A stretch of 37,239 nt of DNA, from contig JAJRWQ010000005.1 of assembly GCA_024276735.1 (NCBI GenBank), positions 1 to 37,239 of the forward strand. Reading direction: 5' to 3'. This stretch comes from Actinomycetes bacterium (GTDB taxonomy: Bacteria > Actinomycetota > Thermoleophilia > BMS3ABIN01). Position 1 is the stretch's first letter; each line of letters starts with the position of its first letter. Under the pieces are notes generated by a model. The model was not told where the DNA came from. It ran no database searches and saw only the letters and a list, made by a program, of their open reading frames with translations. A program made the position numbers and the translations under genes. This document shows, one piece after another, positions 24,293-32,912 of the stretch.

Positions 24293-25048
24293 ATGAAGGG
24301 CGGCGGAAAACTGAGGCTGGACATCGAGTACTACGGCACCGACTTTTCCGGGTGGGCCAAGCAGCCGGGTCATGCCACCATCGAGGGTCACCTGGAAGCA
24401 GTGCTCGGCCGCATTCTCCAGCAGCCCGTGCGCCTCTCGGTCGCCGGCCGCACCGACGCCGGCGTCCATGCCCGCGGTCAGGTTGCCAGCCTGGCGGTGG
24501 GGGGCGCCGTGGACCCGGAGCGCCTGCAGTGGTCCGCCAACCAGCTGCTGCCCGACACCATCGTGATCACCGGTGTGTACCGGGTGGACCCCGGCTTCGA
24601 CGCACGCGCCGATGCCGTCTCCCGCCGCTACTCCTACACGGTGCTCCAGCGCGCGTGGCCCTCGGCGTTCCGCCATCGCTTCGTGCACTTCGTGCGCCGG
24701 CAGCTCGACTTCGACGCCCTGTCGGCGGCCGCCGCCATGGTGCGCGGCCGCCACGATTTCACCGCCTTCACGCCCACGGTGAGCGAGCACCGCTACTTCG
24801 AGCGGGACGTGGATCTCTCGGAGTGGCGGCGGCAGGGAGAGCTGCTGGTGTACCAGGTGCGTGCCCGCAGCTTCCTGCGGGGGATGGTGCGGGCGCTGGT
24901 GGGCACCATGCTGGAGATCGGCCGCGGCTACCGCCCGCTGTCCGACCTTGAGCGGCTGCTGGCGGGCGCCGGGCGCAGCGAGGCCGGGGAGACGGCCCCG
25001 GCGTCGGGGCTGTGCCTGGAAGAGGTGGAATACCGCCGGGACCGGTAA
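24293..25048 (+). CDS. truA: tRNA pseudouridine(38-40) synthase TruA
   Basis: LDIEYYGTDFSGWAKQPGHATIEGHLEAVL; VAGRTDAGVHARGQVASL; RSFLRGMVRALVGTMLEIGRG. Confidence 0.95.
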   Translation: MKGGGKLRLDIEYYGTDFSGWAKQPGHATIEGHLEAVLGRILQQPVRLSVAGRTDAGVHARGQVASLAVGGAVDPERLQWSANQLLPDTIVITGVYRVDPGFDARADAVSRRYSYTVLQRAWPSAFRHRFVHFVRRQLDFDALSAAAAMVRGRHDFTAFTPTVSEHRYFERDVDLSEWRRQGELLVYQVRARSFLRGMVRALVGTMLEIGRGYRPLSDLERLLAGAGRSEAGETAPASGLCLEEVEYRRDR

Positions 25049-25090
25049 CCGCCGCGGCCGCGAAAAAGTGGACGTTGCCGATCTTGGATC

Positions 25091-25099
25091 TGGTATAAT
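25091..25099 (+). promoter_or_regulatory. Extended -10 promoter element for lysR gene
   Basis: TGGTATAAT (TGnTATAAT) 69 bp upstream of the ATG. Confidence 0.6.
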
Positions 25100-25168
25100 G
25101 AATTACTATCGGCGGCTTTGCGATAGCTTATCACCTGCATCTTTCTATCGGGCAACACGGTGTAAATC

Positions 25169-26083
25169 ATGGATCTTTTCAAGTTCAGGACCTTTTGCGC
25201 CATCGCCGAGAAGGGCAACTTCTCGGCCGTGGCGGAGGATCTCTTCATGTCCCAGTCCGCGGTCAGCCAGCAGATCCAGGCGCTGGAGCGGCGCTACGGC
25301 GTGGTGCTGTTCGACCGCGGCAGCAAGGGGGCGACGCTCACCGAGCCGGGAAAGATCCTCTACGACAAGGCGAAGGTGATCCTGGAGATCGAGGACCAGA
25401 TAAACCAGGAGCTGGACGACCTGCGGGGGCTCAAGGGCGGCGAGCTCAACGTGGGCGCCAGCACCACCATCGGCAACTACCTGATGCCCTTCTACCTGGG
25501 GGAGTTCAAGCGGCGCTACCCGGAAGTGAAGGTTTCACTGATCGTGGAGAACACGCGCATCATCGAGGACCAGCTGCTGGGAGCGGTCTTCCCCCTGGCG
25601 GTGGTGGAGCACGAGGTGCAGAACCCCTCGCTGGTGAAGGAAGCGATCGAGAAGGACGAGCTGGTCCTGTTCACCGCCCCCGATCATCCCTGGGCGGAAA
25701 AGGGCTCCGTGAGCAAGGAAGCGCTGATGGAGGAGCCCTTCATCACCCGCGAGCTGGGATCCGGCACCCGGGAGGTGATCGAGGAGAAGCTGGAAGAGGG
25801 CGGCGTGCCCCGCCTGAACGTGGTGATGGAACTGGGCAACTCCTCGGCGATCACCACCGCCGTCGCCGCCGGCCTCGGCGTTTCCATCCTCTCCCGGCGC
25901 GTGATCCACGCCCAGCTGGAGAGCGGCATGCTCAGGCCGGTGACCATCGAGGGGCTGAAGCTGGAGCGTGATTTCTACCTGATCACGGTCTCCGACCATT
26001 ACCTGTCTCCCGCCTCGATGCGCTTTCGCGAGATGCTGGTGGAGGACGGCAGCGCCACCGAGCTGCTGCCGCGCCTGTCCTGA
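25169..26083 (+). CDS. LysR-family transcriptional regulator
   Basis: N-terminal HTH KFRTFCAIAEKGNFSAVAEDLFMSQSAVSQQIQALERRYGVVLFDRGSKGATLTEPGKILY; effector-binding domain. Confidence 0.93.
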   Translation: MDLFKFRTFCAIAEKGNFSAVAEDLFMSQSAVSQQIQALERRYGVVLFDRGSKGATLTEPGKILYDKAKVILEIEDQINQELDDLRGLKGGELNVGASTTIGNYLMPFYLGEFKRRYPEVKVSLIVENTRIIEDQLLGAVFPLAVVEHEVQNPSLVKEAIEKDELVLFTAPDHPWAEKGSVSKEALMEEPFITRELGSGTREVIEEKLEEGGVPRLNVVMELGNSSAITTAVAAGLGVSILSRRVIHAQLESGMLRPVTIEGLKLERDFYLITVSDHYLSPASMRFREMLVEDGSATELLPRLS

Positions 26084-26287
26084 GCTTCCCGGGCCGGCGG
26101 TAAGTCCCGCCGCCTGCCGGCGGTATCCTTCGAACCCTTCATTTGCAGGCATGGTTTCCCGTGCCGGGAGGCCGAGCCGGCGGCCGCTTCCGGCCTCCCG
26201 CCGCCGCCGTCATTCGTTTCCCTGATACGCTTCACCGCAAACCGCGAAGCTTCCCCCCGACTGCTTCTTTATCTTTTTTTGCCAATC

Positions 26288-26296
26288 TGATATAAA
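26288..26296 (+). promoter_or_regulatory. Candidate extended -10 element for hppA
   Basis: TGATATAAA in an AT-rich patch ~95 bp upstream of hppA; no clear -35. Confidence 0.45.
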
Positions 26297-26390
26297 AAAT
26301 CTTCGGTTTTCCATGTTTTAGCGCACCCGGTGCTCGCGGGTGCCCAAATCTGCCGGGGGCTTCCCCGCATAGAAAGGAGAGAGATCAGCG

Positions 26391-28478
26391 TTGACAGAAT
26401 TCTTGACCGATCACGGGGGGGTTTTCGCTGTCGGGTGCGGCCTCGCCGCTCTCCTGTACAGCATCATCATGATCTCGTGGGTCCTGAAGCTGCCTGCCGG
26501 CAGCGAGAGGATGCAGGAGATCGCCGGGGCGATCCAGGAGGGCGCCAAGGCCTACCTGAACCGGCAGGTACAGACGATGGCCATGGTGGCGGTAGTCATC
26601 TTCGCCGCCCTCGCCGTCTTCATCGACTGGCAGACGGCGGTGGCCTTCGCCGTGGGCGCCATTCTCTCGGGGGCGACCGGCTACATCGGCATGATGGTTT
26701 CGGTACGTGCCAACGTGCGCACCGCCGAGGCCGCCAAGAAGGGGCTCAAGTCGGCGATGCTGGTGGCCTTCCGCGGCGGCTCCGTCACCGGCCTGTTGGT
26801 GGTGGGCCTGGCGCTGCTGGGCATCGCCGCCTTCTACGGCATCGATGACAACGTCAAGCACCTGATCGGGCTGGGCTTCGGCGGCAGCCTGATCAGCGTC
26901 TTCTCCCGCCTCGGCGGCGGCATCTACACCAAGGCCGCCGACGTGGGCGCCGACCTGGTGGGCAAGGTGGAGGCCGGCATTCCCGAGGACGACCCGCGCA
27001 ACCCGGCGGTGATCGCCGACAACGTGGGCGACAACGTGGGCGACTGCGCCGGCATGGCCGCCGACCTCTTCGAGACCTACGCGGTGACGGCGGTGGCGGT
27101 GATGCTCCTGGGAATGCTCACCTTCGGTGAGAGCAACAACCAGGCGCTGATGCTGCCCCTGGTGATCGGCGGCGTCTCCATCATCGCCTCCATCATCGGC
27201 ACCTTCTTCGTGCGCATCGGCTCCAGCGGCGCCATCATGAACGCCCTCTACAAGGGGCTCGTGGTCAGCGGCGTGCTGGCGGGCATCTCCTTCTACTTCG
27301 TAGTCGACTGGATCACCGCCGGCAACGGGCTGAGAACCCTCGAAGGCAACAAGTACACGGTGGGCGCCCTCTTCACCTGCGCCATCATCGGCCTGGTGAT
27401 CACCGGCGCCATCGTGGTGATCACCGACTACTTCACCTCGGCCAAGTTCAAGCCGGTGAGGCACATCGCCGAGGCGTCGGTCACCGGCCACGCCACCAAC
27501 ATCATCGCCGGCCTGGCGGTGAGCATGAAGTCCACGGCGCTGCCGGTGCTGGTGATCGCCGGCGGCATCCTGCTGGCGGACTACGAGGCCGGCCTCTACG
27601 GCATCGCCGTGGCGGTGATGGCCCAGCTCTCGATGACCGGCATCGTCATCGCCATCGACTCCTACGGCCCCATCACCGACAACGCCGGCGGCATCGCCGA
27701 GATGGCGGAGCTGCCGGAAGAGGTACGGGGCGTCACCGATCCCCTGGACGCGGTGGGCAACACCACCAAGGCAGTCACCAAGGGTTACGCCATCGGCTCC
27801 GCCGGCCTGGCGGCGCTGGTGCTGTTCGCCTCCTACACGCAGGAGCTCATCGACCGGCTCCGTGAAGCCCAGCTGCATATCAGCCTCTCCTTCGACCTGG
27901 CCAGCGCCTCCATCATCGTCGGCCTCTTCATCGGCGGCCTGCTGCCGTTCCTCTTCGCTTCCTACTGCATGGAAGCGGTGGGCAGCGCCGGCGGCATGGT
28001 GGTGGAAGAGGTGCGGCGCCAGTTCCGCGAGATCAAGGGCATCATGGAGGGAACCGCCAAGCCCGAGTACGGCCGCTGCGTGGACATCGTCACCAAGGCG
28101 GCGCTGCGCAAGATGATGGTGCCGGCGCTGATACCGATCGCGGCGCCGCTGATCATCGGCCTGGTGCCGCAGGCGCTGGGAGCGGAAAGGCTGGGCCTGG
28201 AGATGCTGGGCGGCGTGCTGGTGGGCAGCATCATCACCGGTATCTTCCTGGCCATCTCCATGACCAGCGGCGGCGGCGCCTGGGACAACGCCAAGAAGCT
28301 GATCGAGGACGGCGAGTTCGGCGGCAAGGGCAGCGACGCCCACGCGGCGGCGGTGACCGGCGATACCGTCGGCGACCCCTACAAGGACACCGCCGGCCCC
28401 GCCATCAACCCCATGATCAAGGTGGTGAACATCGTCGCCCTGCTGTTGATCCCGGTGATGGTCAATCTCACCGGCTGA
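26391..28478 (+). CDS. hppA: Membrane-bound proton-translocating pyrophosphatase (predicted K+-independent)
   Basis: [95 protein letters not shown] start. Confidence 0.96.
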   Translation: MTEFLTDHGGVFAVGCGLAALLYSIIMISWVLKLPAGSERMQEIAGAIQEGAKAYLNRQVQTMAMVAVVIFAALAVFIDWQTAVAFAVGAILSGATGYIGMMVSVRANVRTAEAAKKGLKSAMLVAFRGGSVTGLLVVGLALLGIAAFYGIDDNVKHLIGLGFGGSLISVFSRLGGGIYTKAADVGADLVGKVEAGIPEDDPRNPAVIADNVGDNVGDCAGMAADLFETYAVTAVAVMLLGMLTFGESNNQALMLPLVIGGVSIIASIIGTFFVRIGSSGAIMNALYKGLVVSGVLAGISFYFVVDWITAGNGLRTLEGNKYTVGALFTCAIIGLVITGAIVVITDYFTSAKFKPVRHIAEASVTGHATNIIAGLAVSMKSTALPVLVIAGGILLADYEAGLYGIAVAVMAQLSMTGIVIAIDSYGPITDNAGGIAEMAELPEEVRGVTDPLDAVGNTTKAVTKGYAIGSAGLAALVLFASYTQELIDRLREAQLHISLSFDLASASIIVGLFIGGLLPFLFASYCMEAVGSAGGMVVEEVRRQFREIKGIMEGTAKPEYGRCVDIVTKAALRKMMVPALIPIAAPLIIGLVPQALGAERLGLEMLGGVLVGSIITGIFLAISMTSGGGAWDNAKKLIEDGEFGGKGSDAHAAAVTGDTVGDPYKDTAGPAINPMIKVVNIVALLLIPVMVNLTG

Positions 28479-28530
28479 TCCGGTCCCGGCAGGCGGCGGC
28501 CGCGCGCAGCGCGGAGGCACGCAAACACGA

Positions 28531-28559
28531 GGGGCGGGTTTCAAACCCGCCCCTTTTTT
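28531..28559 (+). terminator. Intrinsic terminator downstream of hppA
   Basis: ggggcgggtt-tca-aacccgcccc followed by tttttt. Confidence 0.92.
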
Positions 28560-28647
28560 GCGTAAAATGACACAAACCTGTTATGGCTGCACGGGGAGCG
28601 GAGCCTTTTCTTTTGCTCGGGGCGGCAGCTGGGGAGGGAGGCGACGA

Positions 28648-28824
28648 ATGATCAGGAACATGCACTTGGCCGCGGCCGCGGCCATCTTCCTGCTGGGGCT
28701 GGCGCTGGTCGTCCGCTCCGTGGCCGCCCACGGCACCATCGTCCTCTCCGGCCACGTCGTCGCCGGCGCCGCCTTCATCATCTACGGGGCGGTCCGCTGT
28801 TACTACCTGCGGGGAGTCAAGTAG
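28648..28824 (+). CDS. Small (58 aa) two-TM membrane protein of unknown function
   Basis: MIRNMHLAAAAAIFLLGLALVVRSVAAHGTIVLSGHVVAGAAFIIYGAVRCYYLRGVK; SD gggaggg; its stop abuts the next ATG. Confidence 0.7.
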   Translation: MIRNMHLAAAAAIFLLGLALVVRSVAAHGTIVLSGHVVAGAAFIIYGAVRCYYLRGVK

Positions 28825-30912
28825 ATGGCCCGTCGCCGTTTCAGGAGGGTGCACGAGCTGCAGCGGGTGCTGGGCTGGCCCGCCCTCTACTCCACCGCCT
28901 ACGGCAACGTCGGCTCCTCCATCTACTACGCCCTGGGCGTGGTGGCGATGTTCGCCCTCGGCCTCTCGCCGGTGGTTTTCATGATTGCCGGCCTGGTCTT
29001 CGCCCTGACCTCGTTCTCGTATGCCGAGGCGACGGCGGCGGTGCCGGAGGCGGGCGGCTCATCCAGCTTCGCCCGCCGCGCCTTCAACGAGATGGTGAGC
29101 TTCGGCGACGGCTGGGCGCTGATGCTCGACTACATCATCACCATCGCCATCTCCGCCTTCTTCGTTCCCAACTACCTGGCGGTGTTCATCCCGGTGCTCA
29201 AGACCTGGCCCGCCAACACCATCGGCGGCGTGACCGTGATCGTCTTCCTGGTGATCATGAACATCATCGGTGTCAAGGAGGCCGCGGGGCTGAACATCAC
29301 CCTGGCGGTGCTGGACCTGGTGACGCAGCTGTTCCTGATCGTCATCGGCTTCTTCCTGCTGCTGAGCCCGGAGACCCTGATCAGCAACGTGCACTGGGGA
29401 GTGGCGCCCACCTGGGGCCAGTTGCTGTTCGGGATCTCCATTGCCATGATCGCCTATACCGGCATCGAGACCATCTCCAACCTGGCCGGGGAGGCCCGCG
29501 AGCCCAGCAAGGACGTACCCCGCTCCATCATCATGGTGCTGATCACGGTGCTGGTGATGTACGCCTCGATCTCGGTGGTCGCCCTCAGCGTGATGCCGGT
29601 GCACCAGGTGGTCAAGAACCCGGAGACGGAGGAAGTAGTATGGAACGTGGACGAGGACGGGCGGGTGAGCGACCCGGAGACGGGTGAGACCGTGGGCACG
29701 TACTCCGACGGCGAGGTGACCACCACGTCGGGCGAGGTGGTTCCCGCCGGCGGCGAGCTCACCTGGGTCACCGACCTCTCGGAGAAGTGGCTGGAAGACC
29801 CGGTGATGGGCGTGGTCAAGGACCAGCAGCGGGGCATCGCCAGCATCCTGCCCTCGCTGGCGAAGGTGCTGGCCGCCTGGGTGGGCATCCTGGCCGCCAC
29901 CATCCTGCTGATCGCCACCAACGCCGGCATCCTGGGCATCTCGCGACTTTCCTATTCCATGGGGCAGCACAAGCAGCTGCCGCCGATCCTGGGGCGGCTC
30001 TCGCGGCGCTTCCAGACCCCTTACATGGCCATCCTCTTCGCCGGCGCCGTGGCGGCGGTGCTGATCCTGCCCGGCCGGGTGGACCTGCTGGCCGACCTCT
30101 ACAGTTTCGGTGCCATGATCGGCTTTACTTCCGCGCACCTGTCGGTGATCATGCTGCGCATCAAGGAACCGTACCTGCACCGCCCCTTCAAGGCGCCGCT
30201 CAACTTCCGCATCCGGGGCGTGGAGCTGCCGCTGACGGCGATCATCGGCGGGCTGAGCACCTTCAGTGTCTGGCTGATCGTGCTGGTGACCCACGAGCTG
30301 GGGCGGTACGTGGTTATCGCCTGGCTGGCAGGAGGCTTCACCCTCTACTACTTTTACCGGCGATCGCAGAACCTTTCACTCACGGAGACGGCCAAGGTGG
30401 AGGCGCCGGCGGCCTTGCAATTCCCGGACGTGGAGTACAATAATATCCTCGTTCCCATCGTCGGCTCCAAGATCTCGCGCGAAGCGATGGTGATGGCCTG
30501 CGAGCTGGCCAGCGAGGAGGACGCCGCCATCCAGGTGCTGAGCGTGGTGGAAGTGCCCCTGAACCTGCCCATCGACGTGCTCTCGCCCGAGGAGAGCATC
30601 CGGGCGCAGGAGCTGCTGGACGAGGCCGAAGAGGTGGCGGAGGAATACGGCGTCCCCATCTACAAGAAGATCGCCCCGGGCCGTCCCGGGGGCATCGGCA
30701 GGGTGATAGTGGACGAGGCGGTGCGCACCCGCTCGCAGATCGTGATGATCGGCACCGAGCGCAAGCGGCGCACCGGCGAGCGTTTCTTCGGGCGCACGGT
30801 GGAATACGTGCTCAGGAAGGCTCCCTGCAAGGTGCTGGTGGTGGCGGAGGAGAAGGAGAAGCGGCCGGGCGGGCCGCGGCCGCTGGAGGAGGACCGGGGG
30901 CGGGAGGGGTAA
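28825..30912 (+). CDS. APC-superfamily permease with C-terminal universal stress protein (USP) domain
   Basis: N-terminal multi-TM amino-acid permease core (GNVGSSIYYALGVVA..., AYTGIETISNLAGEAREPSKDVPRSI); C-terminal NNILVPIVGSKISREAMVMACELA...PCKVLVVAEE. Confidence 0.9.
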   Translation: MARRRFRRVHELQRVLGWPALYSTAYGNVGSSIYYALGVVAMFALGLSPVVFMIAGLVFALTSFSYAEATAAVPEAGGSSSFARRAFNEMVSFGDGWALMLDYIITIAISAFFVPNYLAVFIPVLKTWPANTIGGVTVIVFLVIMNIIGVKEAAGLNITLAVLDLVTQLFLIVIGFFLLLSPETLISNVHWGVAPTWGQLLFGISIAMIAYTGIETISNLAGEAREPSKDVPRSIIMVLITVLVMYASISVVALSVMPVHQVVKNPETEEVVWNVDEDGRVSDPETGETVGTYSDGEVTTTSGEVVPAGGELTWVTDLSEKWLEDPVMGVVKDQQRGIASILPSLAKVLAAWVGILAATILLIATNAGILGISRLSYSMGQHKQLPPILGRLSRRFQTPYMAILFAGAVAAVLILPGRVDLLADLYSFGAMIGFTSAHLSVIMLRIKEPYLHRPFKAPLNFRIRGVELPLTAIIGGLSTFSVWLIVLVTHELGRYVVIAWLAGGFTLYYFYRRSQNLSLTETAKVEAPAALQFPDVEYNNILVPIVGSKISREAMVMACELASEEDAAIQVLSVVEVPLNLPIDVLSPEESIRAQELLDEAEEVAEEYGVPIYKKIAPGRPGGIGRVIVDEAVRTRSQIVMIGTERKRRTGERFFGRTVEYVLRKAPCKVLVVAEEKEKRPGGPRPLEEDRGREG

Positions 30913-30964
30913 TCATCCCGTCCGCCGCTGCTTCGCGGGGGCCTGAAACGATCGGGGGAGAGAG

Positions 30965-31381
30965 ATGTACGTGGTGATAGTGGGTGCCGGGCGCGTGGGC
31001 TCGGCGCTGGCACAGGGACTTATCGAAGAGGGCCACGAGGTCTGCTTCGTGGACGAGGACGACACGGTGCTGGACCGGCTGGGAGAGGACTTTCCCGCCG
31101 AGTTCGTGCACGGCGTGGGCATCGATATCGCCACCCTGGAGCGTGCCGGCACCGGCAGGGCGGACGCCTTCGTGGCGGCCACCGATGGCGACAACACCAA
31201 CCTGGTGGCATCGCAGCTGGCCAAGAAGCGCTTCGGGGTCAGGTGCGTCATCTGCCGCGTCTACGACCCGCGGCGGGCGCGCTTCTTCCGCGAGGAGATG
31301 GGCATCCAGACCATCTGTCCCACCCAGGACACCATCGACCTGCTGGCCGCCGCGGTGAGAAAATGCGAGGTGAACGGCTGA
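30965..31381 (+). CDS. TrkA-N (RCK_N) domain potassium-uptake regulatory protein, short form without RCK_C
   Basis: MYVVIVGAGRVGSALAQGLIEEGHEVCFVDEDD Rossmann GxGxxG; 138 aa. Confidence 0.88.
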   Translation: MYVVIVGAGRVGSALAQGLIEEGHEVCFVDEDDTVLDRLGEDFPAEFVHGVGIDIATLERAGTGRADAFVAATDGDNTNLVASQLAKKRFGVRCVICRVYDPRRARFFREEMGIQTICPTQDTIDLLAAAVRKCEVNG

Positions 31382-32040
31382 TGTTCGTAGTGATCGCCGG
31401 CGGCGGCAAGGCCGGGCGCAGCCTCTCGCGGATGCTGCTCGACCGGGGCAACGAGGTGGTGGTGATCGAGATCGACCGCGAGCGCTACCGGCGCCTGAAC
31501 GAGGAACTGGAACACGCGGTGATCATGGGCGACGCCACCGAGATCTACATGCTGGAACAGGCCGGCGTGGAGCGCGCCGACGTGGTGGTGGCGGTGACCG
31601 GCGACGACGAGGACAACGTGATCATCTCCCAGGTGGCGCGGGAGAAGTTCGGCGTGGAAAAGGTGATCGCCCGCGTCAACAACCCCGAGAACCAGGAGGT
31701 CTTCGATACCCTGGGCGTAGGCCCCACGGTGAGCGCCACCTCGGCGCTGCTGTCACTGGTGGAGCACGAGATGCCGGTGCACAAGCTGGTGCGCCTGCTG
31801 GACCTCAAGGAAGAGAAGCTGGAGATAGTGGAGGTGCTGCTGGAGGACGGCTCGCCGCTGGACGGCAAGCGCATCGACGAGATCGACCTGCCCCAGGGGG
31901 TGCTCCTGATATCCATCCTGCGCGACAGCGGTACCATGATCCCCACCGGCGCCACCGTGCTGGGAGCCGGGGACCACATCCTCGCCATCCTGGAGACCGG
32001 CAGGGAGGAAGAGCTCACGCGCATGTTTCTCAAGGCCTGA
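31381..32040 (+). CDS. TrkA family protein (RCK_N plus RCK_C)
   Basis: MFVVIAGGGKAGRSLSRMLLDRGNEVVVIEIDRERY...; C-terminal RCK_C-like segment; TGA/ATG overlap with preceding gene. Confidence 0.9.
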   Translation: MFVVIAGGGKAGRSLSRMLLDRGNEVVVIEIDRERYRRLNEELEHAVIMGDATEIYMLEQAGVERADVVVAVTGDDEDNVIISQVAREKFGVEKVIARVNNPENQEVFDTLGVGPTVSATSALLSLVEHEMPVHKLVRLLDLKEEKLEIVEVLLEDGSPLDGKRIDEIDLPQGVLLISILRDSGTMIPTGATVLGAGDHILAILETGREEELTRMFLKA

Positions 32041-32190
32041 GGAACCCTGTCACTGATAGCTCTTGGTGAGAGTCTTCCGCGGTGCGCCTGACGGGCGCCA
32101 GGTGCTGGAGTTCCGTCGTTCCCGCTGTGCCCGTGAATTTCCTGCTGTCACAGCCATCGGTGTTTCGCACCAGCGTCCCCCGAAACCGCC

Positions 32191-32206
32191 TGTGACCCAG
32201 CTCACA
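32191..32206 (+). promoter_or_regulatory. CRP/FNR-family operator upstream of the DUF1858 gene
   Basis: TGTGA-CCCAGC-TCACA, full match to the CRP half-sites. Confidence 0.75.
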
Positions 32207-32318
32207 TCGCTGCTTGCGCTGGGTCATCGGCGGCCGGCGCCGCCGGGGGTATGCTTTACATGAAATCGAAGAAACCGCCGGGTGATCCCGGCAAGGCATG
32301 AAACGGAAGGAGGCGGCG

Positions 32319-32537
32319 ATGAACGAGACCAGCGAGACCATCGTCACCGGCGAGAGCCTGATAGGTGACGTCATCGAGAACATCCCCGGCGCGGCGGAAG
32401 TGATCGAGAAGTACTTCGGCGACGGCTGCTTCACCTGCCCGGGGATCAGGGTGGAGTCACTCAGTTTCGGCGCCACCATGCACGGTATCGACGCCAACGA
32501 GATAGTCGCCGAACTCAACGAACTGGCGCAGAGTTAG
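32319..32537 (+). CDS. DUF1858 / hybrid-cluster-associated redox-disulfide domain protein
   Basis: MNETSETIVTGESLIGDVIENIPGAAEVIEKYFGDGCFTCPGIRVESLSFGATMHGIDANEIVAELNEL; CxxC; SD ggaaggagg. Confidence 0.85.
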   Translation: MNETSETIVTGESLIGDVIENIPGAAEVIEKYFGDGCFTCPGIRVESLSFGATMHGIDANEIVAELNELAQS

Positions 32538-32566
32538 CAAGCAGCGGCAGCGCCGGTTCGAGCGCG

Positions 32567-32594
32567 CCGCGGCCGGGCCCCGGCCCGGCCGCGG
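32567..32594. repeat. Perfect GC-rich inverted repeat (13-bp arms, 2-nt spacer)
   Basis: ccgcggccgggcc-cc-ggcccggccgcgg, 29 bp downstream of the DUF1858 stop. Confidence 0.9.
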
Positions 32595-32873
32595 GCGGCG
32601 GCAACAGCCTGACCGACCCCCCATTTCCTGGTTTTCACTCTCCCGGCCCCCCGGCCGGTTTCTCCCGGTTGGCGCCCGGCGCCCCGGGATCCCCGCAGTA
32701 CTGCTCCGGCATGCTTGCTCAACGCTTGGCCATGCAGCAACGCGTGGAGCCCTGGCTTGGCTTCCCGCCGGCGACGGCCGGCCGGTGCCGGCGGGCTCCA
32801 GCGCAGCGGTCGCGCGGTGGCAGTGATTCGGCGCCGGCGCAGCAGGGTCCGGCTGCCAGGGAGGAAAAGGGAC

Positions 32874-32899
32874 GGGCGCCAGGCAGCTGCCTGGCGCCC
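32874..32899 (-). terminator. Perfect 26-bp palindrome, probable terminator of the minus-strand oxidase-like gene
   Basis: gggcgccaggcag|ctgcctggcgccc; on the minus strand it follows the stop (32913) and precedes gtcccttttcc. Confidence 0.7.
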
Positions 32900-32912
32900 G
32901 CCGGGGCAAGTG

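Noticed and set aside
26165-26200. 10-bp-stem inverted repeat after lysR (cgggaggccg...cggcctcccg)
   Set aside because: 16-nt loop and no T-run; not convincing as an intrinsic terminator.
26385-28544. 719-aa minus-strand ORF
   Set aside because: Shadow of hppA; low-complexity His/Asp/Gly-rich translation and it runs through the hppA terminator.
32063-32263. 66-aa ORF in the trkA-DUF1858 intergenic region
   Set aside because: Overlaps the CRP box and promoter, no SD and no family resemblance.
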